Shown in pieces: positions 47,023-54,558 of a stretch of DNA of 64,000 bases. Below the pieces are notes generated by a model. It saw only the letters and a program-made list of their open reading frames with translations, did no database searches and was not told the DNA's origin. Origin of the DNA: an uncultured Hyphomonas sp. (GTDB taxonomy: Bacteria; Pseudomonadota; Alphaproteobacteria; Caulobacterales; Hyphomonadaceae); NCBI RefSeq assembly GCF_963675305.1, contig NZ_OY776147.1, forward strand, positions 744,001 to 808,000, written 5' to 3'. The position numbers were made by a program, and so were the translations under genes. Positions within the stretch are counted from its first letter, which is position 1, and each line of letters starts with the position of its first letter.

Positions 47023-47640
47023 TCAGTGGCGCAATCTGCCCCGACTCCTGTGTTTTGGCGGCTGCGGTACATGGCCATCGCGCCATTCGCCTGGTTGGAG
47101 GTTGCCCAGTTCCCACTCGCCGATACGCACACGAATGAGGCGCAGCGTCGGGTGCCCGACGGCGGCGGTCATGCGGCGAACCTGCCGGTTGCGGCCTTCC
47201 GTGATCGTCAGTTCGATCCAGCTGTCCGGGACGGACTTACGGAAACGGATGGGCGGGACGCGCGGCCAGAGATCCTCCGGTGCAGGCAGGGCGCGGGCTT
47301 TCGCGGGCGCGGTGAGGCCATCGGAAAGGTCCACGCCTTCGCGCAGGCGCTGAAGGGCCTCTTCGTCCGGTAGGCCTTCCACCTGGGCCCAATAGGTCTT
47401 GGGCATCTTGTTGGCCGGGTTTGCGATACGATGCTGCAAGCGGCCGTCATTGGTGAGGATCATCAGGCCTTCAGAGTCCTGGTCCAGCCGTCCGGCCGGG
47501 TAGACACCCGGCACGTCGACAAATTCCGACAAGGTCCGCCGCTTGGAGCCGGCATTGCCCCGGTCCGTAAACTGAGAGAGCACGCCAATAGGCTTGTTCA
47601 GCAAAATGACGCGTGTGTCCTGGCCGTTGTCCCGCGTCAC
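47023..47640 (-). CDS. rluE: 23S rRNA pseudouridine synthase RluE-like
   Basis: The 205-residue product lacks an S4 domain and starts directly with I-L-L-N-K-P-I-G-V-L-S-Q-F-T-D, the RluE form. The catalytic Asp is in A-G-R-L-D-Q-D-S-E-G-L. The later G-R-N-R-Q-V-R-R-M-T-A and P-T-L-R-L-I-R segments also fit. RluE modifies U2457 in E. coli 23S rRNA. Its start overlaps the kdsA stop by four bases on the minus strand, so the two are coupled. The basic C-terminal tail (P-P-K-H-R-S-R-G-R-L-R-H) is a small addition. Confidence 0.9.
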   Translation of the reverse strand: MTRDNGQDTRVILLNKPIGVLSQFTDRGNAGSKRRTLSEFVDVPGVYPAGRLDQDSEGLMILTNDGRLQHRIANPANKMPKTYWAQVEGLPDEEALQRLREGVDLSDGLTAPAKARALPAPEDLWPRVPPIRFRKSVPDSWIELTITEGRNRQVRRMTAAVGHPTLRLIRVRIGEWELGNLQPGEWRDGHVPQPPKHRSRGRLRH

Positions 47641-48485
47641 GCGGCGACCACCTCATGCAGCGCTTTCAATGTGGTCAGCAGACCTTCGGCATCCGTGATG
47701 GGCAGGCAGCTCGGCCCGTCGCACAGGGCCTTGTCCGGATCGGTATGGAATTCGAGGAACACGCCGTCCGCGCCGGAGGCGATGGCGGCCTTGGCGATAA
47801 TGGCCACCCCGTCCCGCCGTCCGCCGGTGGAGGCCCCGGCCGTGCGCGGATCGGCGCCCGGCAGCTGGACGGCATGGGTCGCATCGATGGTCACCGGGCA
47901 GCCGAGCTTCTGCATTTCCGGAATGCCCAGCATGTCGACGACGAGATTGTTGTAGCCGAAGCTCGATCCACGCTCGCACAGGATCACGCCGACATCGGCC
48001 GCTTCGCCAATCTTGGACACGATGTTCTTCGTATCCCATGGCGCGATGAACTGGGCTTTCTTGACCTGGATGATGCCGCCGGCAGCAGCGGTGGCCTTTG
48101 CGGTCGCGACGACGAGATCGGTCTGGCGGCACAGGAAGGCCGGGATCTGGACGATGTCCACGATCTCGGCGACCGGTTCGGCCTGGCCAGGCTCGTGGAG
48201 GTCGGCGCAGATCGGCACGCCGAGCTTGGCTTTGACGCTGGCCAGTGTCTTCAGCCCGGCTTCCATGCCCGGTCCGCGATAGGATTTGATCGAGGAGCGA
48301 TTCGCCTTGTCGAAGCTGGCCTTGAACACATAGGGAAGGCCGAGTGCTGTGCAGACGCGTTTCAGCTCGGTGCCGATTTCGAGGGCGAGCCCCTCATCTT
48401 CCAGCACATTCAGGCCCGCAATCACGGAAAGCGGCTTGCCCGTCCCGATGGTCCATCCGGAGGCGGCGTGGGTGAGGACGGCCAT
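47637..48485 (-). CDS. kdsA: 3-deoxy-8-phosphooctulonate (Kdo-8-P) synthase
   Basis: KdsA condenses arabinose 5-phosphate with phosphoenolpyruvate to Kdo 8-phosphate. The 282-residue product shows F-K-A-S-F-D-K-A-N-R-S-S, then C-A-D-L-H-E-P-G-Q, and F-L-C-R-Q-T-D-L. Residue 26 is Asn in V-I-A-G-L-N-V-L-E, where metal-dependent enzymes have Cys; this predicts the metal-independent class, as in E. coli. With the kdsD gene about 10 kb away it supports a Kdo-containing LPS. It is coupled to rluE downstream and preceded by a terminator and a tiny gene. Confidence 0.96.
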   Translation of the reverse strand: MAVLTHAASGWTIGTGKPLSVIAGLNVLEDEGLALEIGTELKRVCTALGLPYVFKASFDKANRSSIKSYRGPGMEAGLKTLASVKAKLGVPICADLHEPGQAEPVAEIVDIVQIPAFLCRQTDLVVATAKATAAAGGIIQVKKAQFIAPWDTKNIVSKIGEAADVGVILCERGSSFGYNNLVVDMLGIPEMQKLGCPVTIDATHAVQLPGADPRTAGASTGGRRDGVAIIAKAAIASGADGVFLEFHTDPDKALCDGPSCLPITDAEGLLTTLKALHEVVAA

Positions 48486-48595
48486 TGGCTTTACTCCCTT
48501 CAGAATCCTGCAAGCCAGATAGCCGAATTGGGCCCCGGCGCGAACCCGTTTCCGCCAGAAGCTGCAGATACATCCCGCAAACGGGTCCTGCCGGA

Positions 48596-48624
48596 ATCAA
48601 AGAAGCCGCCCTGATGAGGGCGGC
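48596..48624 (-). terminator. Intrinsic terminator after the 26-codon gene
   Basis: GCCGCCCT at 48605-48612 pairs with 48617-48624 (8 bp) with a four-base loop. On the minus strand it is followed by TTCTTTGATT. It lies about 60 bases after the small gene and 110 bases before the kdsA start, so the small gene has its own transcription end. Confidence 0.75.
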
Positions 48625-48684
48625 TCCCGTGAGTCCGTTGAGGACAATGGTCCCGGCAGCGTCTCAGCTTACCGGTACAAATCT

Positions 48685-48765
48685 CTAGGCACTGACCGGA
48701 GGCTGCTCCAGCCAGACACCATAGGACTTGGACCACTTGGCCTCACCTGGTTTCTCACTCGACAT
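48685..48765 (-). CDS. 26-residue small protein with an exceptional Shine-Dalgarno site
   Basis: On the minus strand an ATG at 48765 opens a 26-codon frame ending in TAG: M-S-S-E-K-P-G-E-A-K-W-S-K-S-Y-G-V-W-L and a short tail. Directly upstream is a 15-base stretch (48766-48780) fully complementary to the 3' end of 16S rRNA, with GGAGG six bases from the ATG. An intrinsic terminator follows. This combination strongly suggests a real, highly translated small gene. The peptide has two Trp and no membrane segment or Cys. Its function is unknown. A leader-peptide role for kdsA is less likely because the terminator is constitutive-looking. Confidence 0.7.
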   Translation of the reverse strand: MSSEKPGEAKWSKSYGVWLEQPPVSA

Positions 48766-48967
48766 GGATCACCTCCTTTCAGGCGCGCAACAGGCGCGTA
48801 CTTTTTGTCCGGGACCATCCCGGACGACTCGGAGTTAAGCATGATTTGCGCCATGCAAAAGTTAAGATCGCGACTTTTTGGCCCAAATTTGCCTGATGAA
48901 CATGAATTGCCCGGATGCCGGGAAGACATCCGGGCGTTCACCAAGCGGGCAGGACGCCCTATCAGCC

Positions 48968-49558
48968 TTAATCGTAAGCGAGTGCGCCGACGACAAGACC
49001 AATGATTGCGCCTGTGGCCACCGAAGCCAGGATCGCGTCGCCGCGATCATAGTCGTGAACCCAGTAGTATCCGGGCGGTGGGGCATACAGGCCGTAACGG
49101 GAGTAATCGCGAATGTAGACCGTGCGCGGGTGCGGACGGTAATAGCCGCCAATCCGGTAGGGCGAGATATAGCCCGAGCGGAAATAGGGGCCGGTCCGGT
49201 AACCGTAGGTCACATATGATCCATAGCGCGGCGGCGGGGCGTAGTGGCGGACCGGCGGGCGCCGGTAGGCATAGCTGGGGTGCCGGTAACCGCGACGGTA
49301 ATCATGGCGGTCATGCCTGTCGTACCGGCGATGATCACGACGATAGTCACCGCGATAGTCGTGTCCGCCACGGCGGTAATCATGCCTGTCGCCACCTCCG
49401 CGACGGCCACGGTCATGACCGTGATCGCCGCGATCACCCCGGTCCCAACCGCCGCGGTCGCGGCCACGGTCCGGGTCGGCGCTGGCAACGGGAACGATGG
49501 TGAGGCCGGCAATCGCCAGCGCCGCCATAGCTTTTCCGAATGTGTTCATCAGTTTCAT
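48968..49558 (-). CDS. RcnB-like Arg/Tyr/Gly-rich secreted protein
   Basis: The ATG at 49558 starts a 196-residue product with a signal peptide (about 1-26). A long low-complexity region of D-R-G, H-D-R and Y-R-R repeats follows (about 27-95), then a Tyr/Pro-rich middle. The C-terminal domain matches the RcnB family: R-D-Y-S-R-Y-G-L-Y-A-P-P-P-G-Y-Y-W-V, then a small hydrophobic stretch rich in Gly and Ala. RcnB proteins are periplasmic and linked to nickel/cobalt handling in E. coli; many homologues have no known role. GGAGG lies 11 bases upstream. Confidence 0.75.
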   Translation of the reverse strand: MKLMNTFGKAMAALAIAGLTIVPVASADPDRGRDRGGWDRGDRGDHGHDRGRRGGGDRHDYRRGGHDYRGDYRRDHRRYDRHDRHDYRRGYRHPSYAYRRPPVRHYAPPPRYGSYVTYGYRTGPYFRSGYISPYRIGGYYRPHPRTVYIRDYSRYGLYAPPPGYYWVHDYDRGDAILASVATGAIIGLVVGALAYD

Positions 49559-49693
49559 GGCAGGCTGAGCCTCCGTTGAAATGGCTCGCCGCACGATGTC
49601 TGGCTTGCCGTCTGGTTGTCGCGTATTGCGCATTGGAGCAAACCTACTTTTTCCGGCCTGAACGGTCTCTGAACAGGGAGTTAAGCTTTATCC

Positions 49694-50131
49694 ATGTCCG
49701 ATTTCGGCGATCTTCGCGTCTCAGATGCGCTCACCGTACCGGCATGGGAGCTGTCGGAAGCCTTTGTCCGCGCGTCGGGGCCGGGCGGCCAGCATGTGAA
49801 CAAGGTGTCCACGGCTGTGCAGCTGACCTGGCATGTCGAGGCCTCCTCGCTGCCCGCGGAGGTCAAGGAACGGTTCGCGAAGCTGTTTGGCAGCCGGATG
49901 ACAAATGACGGCCGGCTGATTCTCGAAGCCGGCAGTCACCGTAGCCAGGCCCTGAACCGGGAAGCTGCCCGCAAGCGTCTGGCAGAGATGATTCTCAAGG
50001 CCAGCCAGAAGCCCAAGCGGCGCATTCGCACCAAACCGACCAAGGGCAGCATCCGCCGCCGCATCGCGGCCAAGAAGCGCCGGGGCGAAATCAAATCCCT
50101 GCGCGGCAATGTCGACCGGACGGAAGAATAG
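49694..50131 (+). CDS. arfB: Alternative ribosome-rescue factor ArfB (YaeJ-like peptidyl-tRNA hydrolase)
   Basis: ArfB enters stalled ribosomes lacking a stop codon and hydrolyses the peptidyl-tRNA. The 145-residue product has the catalytic G-G-Q at residues 31-33 in S-G-P-G-G-Q-H-V-N-K. It also has the required basic C-terminal tail (K-P-K-R-R-I-R-T-K-P-T-K-G-S-I-R-R-R) that reads the empty mRNA channel. It lacks the other domains of RF1/RF2. It is transcribed alone and converges on the MarR gene. Confidence 0.93.
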   Translation: MSDFGDLRVSDALTVPAWELSEAFVRASGPGGQHVNKVSTAVQLTWHVEASSLPAEVKERFAKLFGSRMTNDGRLILEAGSHRSQALNREAARKRLAEMILKASQKPKRRIRTKPTKGSIRRRIAAKKRRGEIKSLRGNVDRTEE

Positions 50132-50134
50132 GGC

Positions 50135-50587
50135 CTACCGCGCCGCGTCGAGGGCGATCCGCAATCTGTTCAGGAGCGGCAATAGCTGTTTCCACTCCTC
50201 CTGGCTCAATACAGCGAGGTCTTTCTTCGAGGCGTCCAGTGCCTGAACGGCCTTGTTCCGGACCGCCGCGCCGGACCGGCTGACCGAGACACGCCGGATC
50301 CGCCGGTCGTCTGAATCCGGCACGAGCGAAATCAGACCCTTCTCCTCCAGCCGCCGGACAGTCGAAGACATCGTCGGCTGAGACACCTGAAGCGCGCGGG
50401 CCAGCTCCCCGATGGTCTGTTCTGCCTCAAGGCGCAGCAGGTGATTGAGCACCGCGAATTGTGCTGTGGTCAGGCCGTCCGGTAGGCGGCGGGCGAAGGC
50501 GGTATCGGCGAGGTGGGCGATGATGGAAATTTCCGTCATCGCTGCAAACTCGACGGGGTCTCCGGCAAGACCAGCGGGGCGGCTCAT
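50135..50587 (-). CDS. MarR-family transcriptional regulator
   Basis: The 150-residue product is a winged-helix protein of MarR length: L-T-T-A-Q-F-A-V-L-N-H-L-L-R, recognition-helix segment Q-V-S-Q-P-T-M-S-S-T-V-R-R-L-E-E-K-G-L-I, and wing D-D-R-R-I-R-R-V-S. Its start overlaps the nitroreductase-like stop by four bases, so it is the second gene of that operon. The perfect palindrome upstream of the operon is its probable operator, giving autoregulation. Confidence 0.93.
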   Translation of the reverse strand: MSRPAGLAGDPVEFAAMTEISIIAHLADTAFARRLPDGLTTAQFAVLNHLLRLEAEQTIGELARALQVSQPTMSSTVRRLEEKGLISLVPDSDDRRIRRVSVSRSGAAVRNKAVQALDASKKDLAVLSQEEWKQLLPLLNRLRIALDAAR

Positions 50588-51747
50588 GTGATGATCCGGG
50601 ATTCAAGCGGCCAGCGGGGCGCAGGCGGTTGCCCGCCGGCATAGCCCAGCCGGAACAGGCCCTGGATACGGCCCGGAAGGGTCACGCCGAGGCGGTCATG
50701 GATCTCCGCAAACGGCTCAGCCATCTCGCTATATTCCTCGAGCACCTGGGACAGGGGGTGGAATCCGACGCCGACGGCTGCGGCCGCCAATTGCAGGCGG
50801 ATCCAGACCGCACCGCTGTCCAGTTGTTCGGATCGCGAATTCCCGGAACTGCTGAACCAAAGGAAGGTTGGTGCACTGTCGATCAGCTCGTTGTATGTGG
50901 AAAGGGTGGCCTTCCATGCCGTGGAGCCGATTTCGTTCATGCTGTCCCGGGTCAGCAGGCTGGTCATGCGGTAGGCTTCCATCATCGGGCCGGCAAGGGA
51001 GATGCCGTCGGGATTGGCGTTGATCTGCTTCGCGCCAATGCGGGTAAGATAGGCGCTTTCCTGGCAGGTCTCGGGCTTGCGCATCTCGATCTCCCAGGCG
51101 CGCCTGCAAATATCGCGCAGCCAGCTGACGGTTTCGGGCTGGCTGGTCCCATCCACCTCGAATGCTTCCAGACCCGGCAAGCCAGTCGAGATTTCCATCA
51201 ACGCCGCCAGCCTGTCGGAGGGGACAGGGCGGCCCGGATCGAACTTGCGCCGTGCCGTGCGCCGTTTCAGGGCGTAGCCGAACAGCGGGTCCCGCTGGAC
51301 CCCGGCGTCTTCGACAAAGCGCACATGCGCGACGGGGCGGTCATCCAGCCGGTCGCCGGGCTCGCCTTCCGGGAAGTGCGTGATCTCCAGCCGGTGGCCC
51401 TGTTCGGCGGCGGCCTGGCGGAGCAGCTCCAGAAAGGTGCCGAGGCCGATTGTGGTCTGACGGTCGGGCGGGTCTGTCTCGGGCAGGCGGCGGTCCAGAT
51501 CGCAGAACAAGGTGAGGCTGTCATCGCCTTCCAGCCGTATCATCCAGGGCTGGAGATTGTGTGGACTGGGGGCGAGAATGGCATAGGCCGCCGCGTTCAG
51601 CCGGGGATCGCCAAACCCCTGCGCTGCCTGACGCCAGGGTTCCTGCGCCGGAGCGATATCGCTCATGGCAGAGAGGCCGGCATATCCGCCGCCAAGGACA
51701 AGAATACTGGCACCGCCAGTGATCAGGAGGGCCCGTCGGGAAAGCAT
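50584..51747 (-). CDS. Nitroreductase-like flavoprotein with an N-terminal export signal
   Basis: ATG 51747 is preferred because GGAG lies six bases upstream; the longer in-frame TTG and ATG starts would overlap this site. The 387-residue product starts M-L-S-R-R-A-L-L-I-T-G-G, an S-R-R twin-arginine-like signal, then a hydrophobic segment. The rest resembles the Acg-type nitroreductase family, with A-P-S-P-H-N-L-Q-P-W near residue 65 and a hydrophobic pocket segment L-A-A-A-A-V-G-V-G-F-H-P-L-S-Q near 325. A flavin-dependent reduction in the periplasm is inferred. The operon partner is the MarR gene. Confidence 0.75.
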   Translation of the reverse strand: MLSRRALLITGGASILVLGGGYAGLSAMSDIAPAQEPWRQAAQGFGDPRLNAAAYAILAPSPHNLQPWMIRLEGDDSLTLFCDLDRRLPETDPPDRQTTIGLGTFLELLRQAAAEQGHRLEITHFPEGEPGDRLDDRPVAHVRFVEDAGVQRDPLFGYALKRRTARRKFDPGRPVPSDRLAALMEISTGLPGLEAFEVDGTSQPETVSWLRDICRRAWEIEMRKPETCQESAYLTRIGAKQINANPDGISLAGPMMEAYRMTSLLTRDSMNEIGSTAWKATLSTYNELIDSAPTFLWFSSSGNSRSEQLDSGAVWIRLQLAAAAVGVGFHPLSQVLEEYSEMAEPFAEIHDRLGVTLPGRIQGLFRLGYAGGQPPAPRWPLESRIIT

Positions 51748-51769
51748 CACCGTCTCCATTCGCAAAACA

Positions 51770-51785
51770 ATATAGATATCTATAT
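51770..51785. promoter_or_regulatory. Perfect 16-bp palindrome, probable MarR operator
   Basis: ATATAGATATCTATAT equals its own reverse complement. It lies 22 bases upstream of the nitroreductase start, where the promoter should be. MarR dimers bind palindromes of this length, and the operon encodes one, so it is the natural operator. It is AT-only except for the central G and C, which would be rare by chance in this GC-rich DNA. Confidence 0.7.
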
Positions 51786-51833
51786 ATTATGGCGAGCGAA
51801 AAGGCAATCCGGGGGATGCCCTGTCTGCCGGGA

Positions 51834-52901
51834 TCAGCCGCAGCAGCCGCCGGGGGAGGCGGGCGCCTCGTCTGCGGCACTGGCGACGAACACGTCAGGC
51901 GCCGCGCAGCCGGGGAACAGGCCATAATGCGTGGCGCCGTCGCCGATCACGTCGAAGTATGGCGCCAAGCGCGTGTCCTTCAGCATCGCCAGCGTGTTGC
52001 CGCAGACGGGGAAGACGCGTCCGGCTTCGATACTGTGCTCGGCGTCCAGCACGAAGACCTGCTCCATGCCCGGAATACCGCCCCTGTAGATGACGGCCTG
52101 GCCGTAATCCTCGCAGGCCGCGTCGAGGCCGTCGAGCTTGATGAGACGCGCCGTAACGGACGCAAAGCGGATCGGGCCAAGCTTGTCCTTCAGGGCCGGG
52201 TCGATGATGCCAAGGCGGCGGTGGTTCACCGTGCGCGGATCGGTGAAGCCGGCCGCTTTGACGATGGACTGGAAGTCGCCCCAATAGAGCGCGCCGGAGA
52301 GGCACTCGCCATAGAGCACCGGATCGGCAGCCAGCTCTGCCGGAATACGCCGGTCTGCGTAGACGTCGGAGAAATATATTTCTCCGCCAGGCTTCAACAG
52401 GCGGTGCGCCTGACGGAAGACTTCCGGTTTGTCTGTGCACAGATTGATGACGCAATTGGAGATGATCAGGTCGAAACTGCCGGGCTCAAGGTCCAGGTCG
52501 CCGAGCTTTTCCAGATAGCCTTTCACGAAACGTGTGTTCGGGGTGTCGTATCCGAACTGTTCGGCGTGCCAGGCTTCGTGCTGGCGGGCGACATCCAGCT
52601 GCGCGTCGGTCATGTCGACACCGGTCACGTGGCCGGACGGGCCAACCAGTCTGGCGAGCGCGAATACATCGCGCCCGGCGCCGCAGCCAAGGTCCAGCAC
52701 TTTCAGGCCGTCCAGCACGGTGGGAATGGCAAGGCCGCAGCCATAATATTTTGCCGCGACCTCATCATGCACGGCGGCGAGAGCGGCAGAGACATGCGGC
52801 GGCGGGCGGTCAGCTGTGGTGCAGGCATCGGTCTTCAGATCGTTCGAAGTGGACAGGGTTTCCCCATAATAGGTTTTCACGATGTCCTGGATCTGGTTCA
52901 T
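51834..52901 (-). CDS. arsM: Arsenite S-adenosylmethionine methyltransferase
   Basis: ArsM methylates arsenite to volatile or less toxic forms. The 355-residue product has the class I SAM motif V-L-D-L-G-C-G-A-G-R-D-V and the arsenic-binding cysteines in positions typical of the family: C27 in T-D-A-C-T-T, the pair in I-S-N-C-V-I-N-L-C, and E-C-L-S-G-A-L-Y. It ends in the frequent G-G-C-C-G tail. No ArsR, ArsB or ArsC gene is adjacent, so it is a solitary arsM. It precedes the nitroreductase-MarR operon on the same strand. Confidence 0.93.
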   Translation of the reverse strand: MNQIQDIVKTYYGETLSTSNDLKTDACTTADRPPPHVSAALAAVHDEVAAKYYGCGLAIPTVLDGLKVLDLGCGAGRDVFALARLVGPSGHVTGVDMTDAQLDVARQHEAWHAEQFGYDTPNTRFVKGYLEKLGDLDLEPGSFDLIISNCVINLCTDKPEVFRQAHRLLKPGGEIYFSDVYADRRIPAELAADPVLYGECLSGALYWGDFQSIVKAAGFTDPRTVNHRRLGIIDPALKDKLGPIRFASVTARLIKLDGLDAACEDYGQAVIYRGGIPGMEQVFVLDAEHSIEAGRVFPVCGNTLAMLKDTRLAPYFDVIGDGATHYGLFPGCAAPDVFVASAADEAPASPGGCCG

Positions 52902-52980
52902 GCCGCGGGTCCTTGTGCTGTCCGGCCGTTCTTATAAAGGCGTGCCCAATCAGACGAATAACATTCTGGTGTGCACAGCG

Positions 52981-54510
52981 TCAGTGCTTGCTGCCCTTCT
53001 TCGAAGGCGGCTTCTGGAATCCGGCCGGCTTTCCGGCATAGGGGTTCTTGCCCTGCCGCACGAACAGGCGGATCGGCACGCCGTGCAGGTCGAAGTCGCT
53101 GCGAAGCTCATTGATCAGATAGCGCTTGTAGGTCTCCGGCATCTGGTCACCGCGTGAGGCGATCAGCACGAAGGTTGGCGGGCGTGATTTCATCTGCGCC
53201 ATGTAGCGCGGCTTGATCCGCTTGCCCTGCACGGCCGGGGGCGGGTGGCGCTCGATCGTGTGGCGCAGCCAGCGGTTCAGATCGCCGGTCTTTACCCGCG
53301 CGGTCCAGTCCTTGTGGACCTGCAACACGGCCGGCATCAGCCGGTCGACATGTTTGCCGGTGAGCCCTGACAGGAACACGACAGGCGCGCCGCCCGCATT
53401 CGGCATGAGGCGGTTGGCGATGTCACGGATATGGCGCGCCGCGCCGTCCTGATCTTTCACCGTGTCCCATTTGGACACGACGAGGACGAGGCCGCGTCCT
53501 TCGCGCAGGCAGAGGTCTGCGATCTGCAGATCCTGTTTTTCCAGCGCGTCATGCGGGTCCATCACCAGTGCAACGATTTCGGCATATTTCAGCGAGCGGA
53601 TGGTTTCGGCGGTCGACATCCGCTCCAGCCGTTCCTGCACCTTGCTCTTGCGGCGAAGACCGGCCGTATCGACAAGCCGCACGCGACGGCCTTCCCATTC
53701 CCAGTCGAGGGTAACGGAGTCCCGTGTGATGCCGGCTTCCGGGCCGGTCAGCAGGCGGTCGGACTTCAGCAGCTGGTTGATCAGTGTGGACTTGCCGGCA
53801 TTCGGGCGGCCGACAATGGCCAGCTTCACCGGCTTGTCGGCGCGCGGAGGCTCCGGCTCGACATCGACGTCGGCTTCCTCAATTGCGGCGACAAGATCGT
53901 CGTCGGACAGCGTGTCGTCATCAATGTCGATATGGGCGAGCTTTTCGAGAATGTCCTCACCGCCGCCGCGTGCATAGTCGGGCTCCGGCTCTTCCATGGC
54001 CTTCTCGAACGCTTCCTCACCGAGGGCCTGCCGGATGGCGCCGAACAATTCGGCAAAGCCTTCGCCATGTTCAGCTGACAGGCCGACGGGCTCACCAAAG
54101 CCCAGCGCCCATGCCTCCATGACACCCGCTTCGCCCTGACGCCCTTCTGCCTTGTTCGCCGCCAGCACGATCGGCAGGCCGGATTTGCGCAACAGCTGGG
54201 CGAAGGTCTCGTCATCGGGTGTGATGCCGGCGCGGGCATCGACGAGGAAGAGGCAGAGCTCGGCTTCCGCGATGGCGGCTTCGGTCTGCGCGCGCATACG
54301 GGATTCGAGACTGTCGTCGTGGACGCTTTCATAGCCCGCCGTGTCGATCAGGATCAGCGGCATGGAGGCGAGATTGCCCTCTGCCTCCTTGCGGTCGCGC
54401 GTGACCCCTGGCTGGTCGTCGACCAGGGCGATCTTCTTGCCGGCGAGCCGGTTGAAGAGAGTGGACTTGCCGACATTCGGGCGTCCGACGATAGCGAGTT
54501 TGAGCGGCAT
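52981..54510 (-). CDS. der: Ribosome-assembly GTPase Der (EngA)
   Basis: Der has two tandem GTPase domains and acts in 50S subunit assembly. The 509-residue product shows the first P-loop G-R-P-N-V-G-K-S-T at about residue 8 and the second G-R-P-N-A-G-K-S-T at about residue 235. A KH-like C-terminal domain ends in a Lys-rich tail. An acidic linker (D-I-D-D-D-T-L-S-D-D-D-L) of about 40 residues separates the two G domains. It lies just downstream of bamB on the minus strand, an arrangement seen in many Proteobacteria. Confidence 0.96.
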   Translation of the reverse strand: MPLKLAIVGRPNVGKSTLFNRLAGKKIALVDDQPGVTRDRKEAEGNLASMPLILIDTAGYESVHDDSLESRMRAQTEAAIAEAELCLFLVDARAGITPDDETFAQLLRKSGLPIVLAANKAEGRQGEAGVMEAWALGFGEPVGLSAEHGEGFAELFGAIRQALGEEAFEKAMEEPEPDYARGGGEDILEKLAHIDIDDDTLSDDDLVAAIEEADVDVEPEPPRADKPVKLAIVGRPNAGKSTLINQLLKSDRLLTGPEAGITRDSVTLDWEWEGRRVRLVDTAGLRRKSKVQERLERMSTAETIRSLKYAEIVALVMDPHDALEKQDLQIADLCLREGRGLVLVVSKWDTVKDQDGAARHIRDIANRLMPNAGGAPVVFLSGLTGKHVDRLMPAVLQVHKDWTARVKTGDLNRWLRHTIERHPPPAVQGKRIKPRYMAQMKSRPPTFVLIASRGDQMPETYKRYLINELRSDFDLHGVPIRLFVRQGKNPYAGKPAGFQKPPSKKGSKH

Positions 54511-54558
54511 GGCAGGCCCGTAACGTAAACGGGGGTTCGCGCCTGCCGGCGCCGCCCC

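Noticed and set aside
48766..48780. A possible 3' fragment of a 16S rRNA gene on the plus strand
   Set aside because: The match to the 16S end stops at 15 bases and the preceding sequence is unrelated. The site sits exactly in ribosome-binding position for a short frame on the minus strand.
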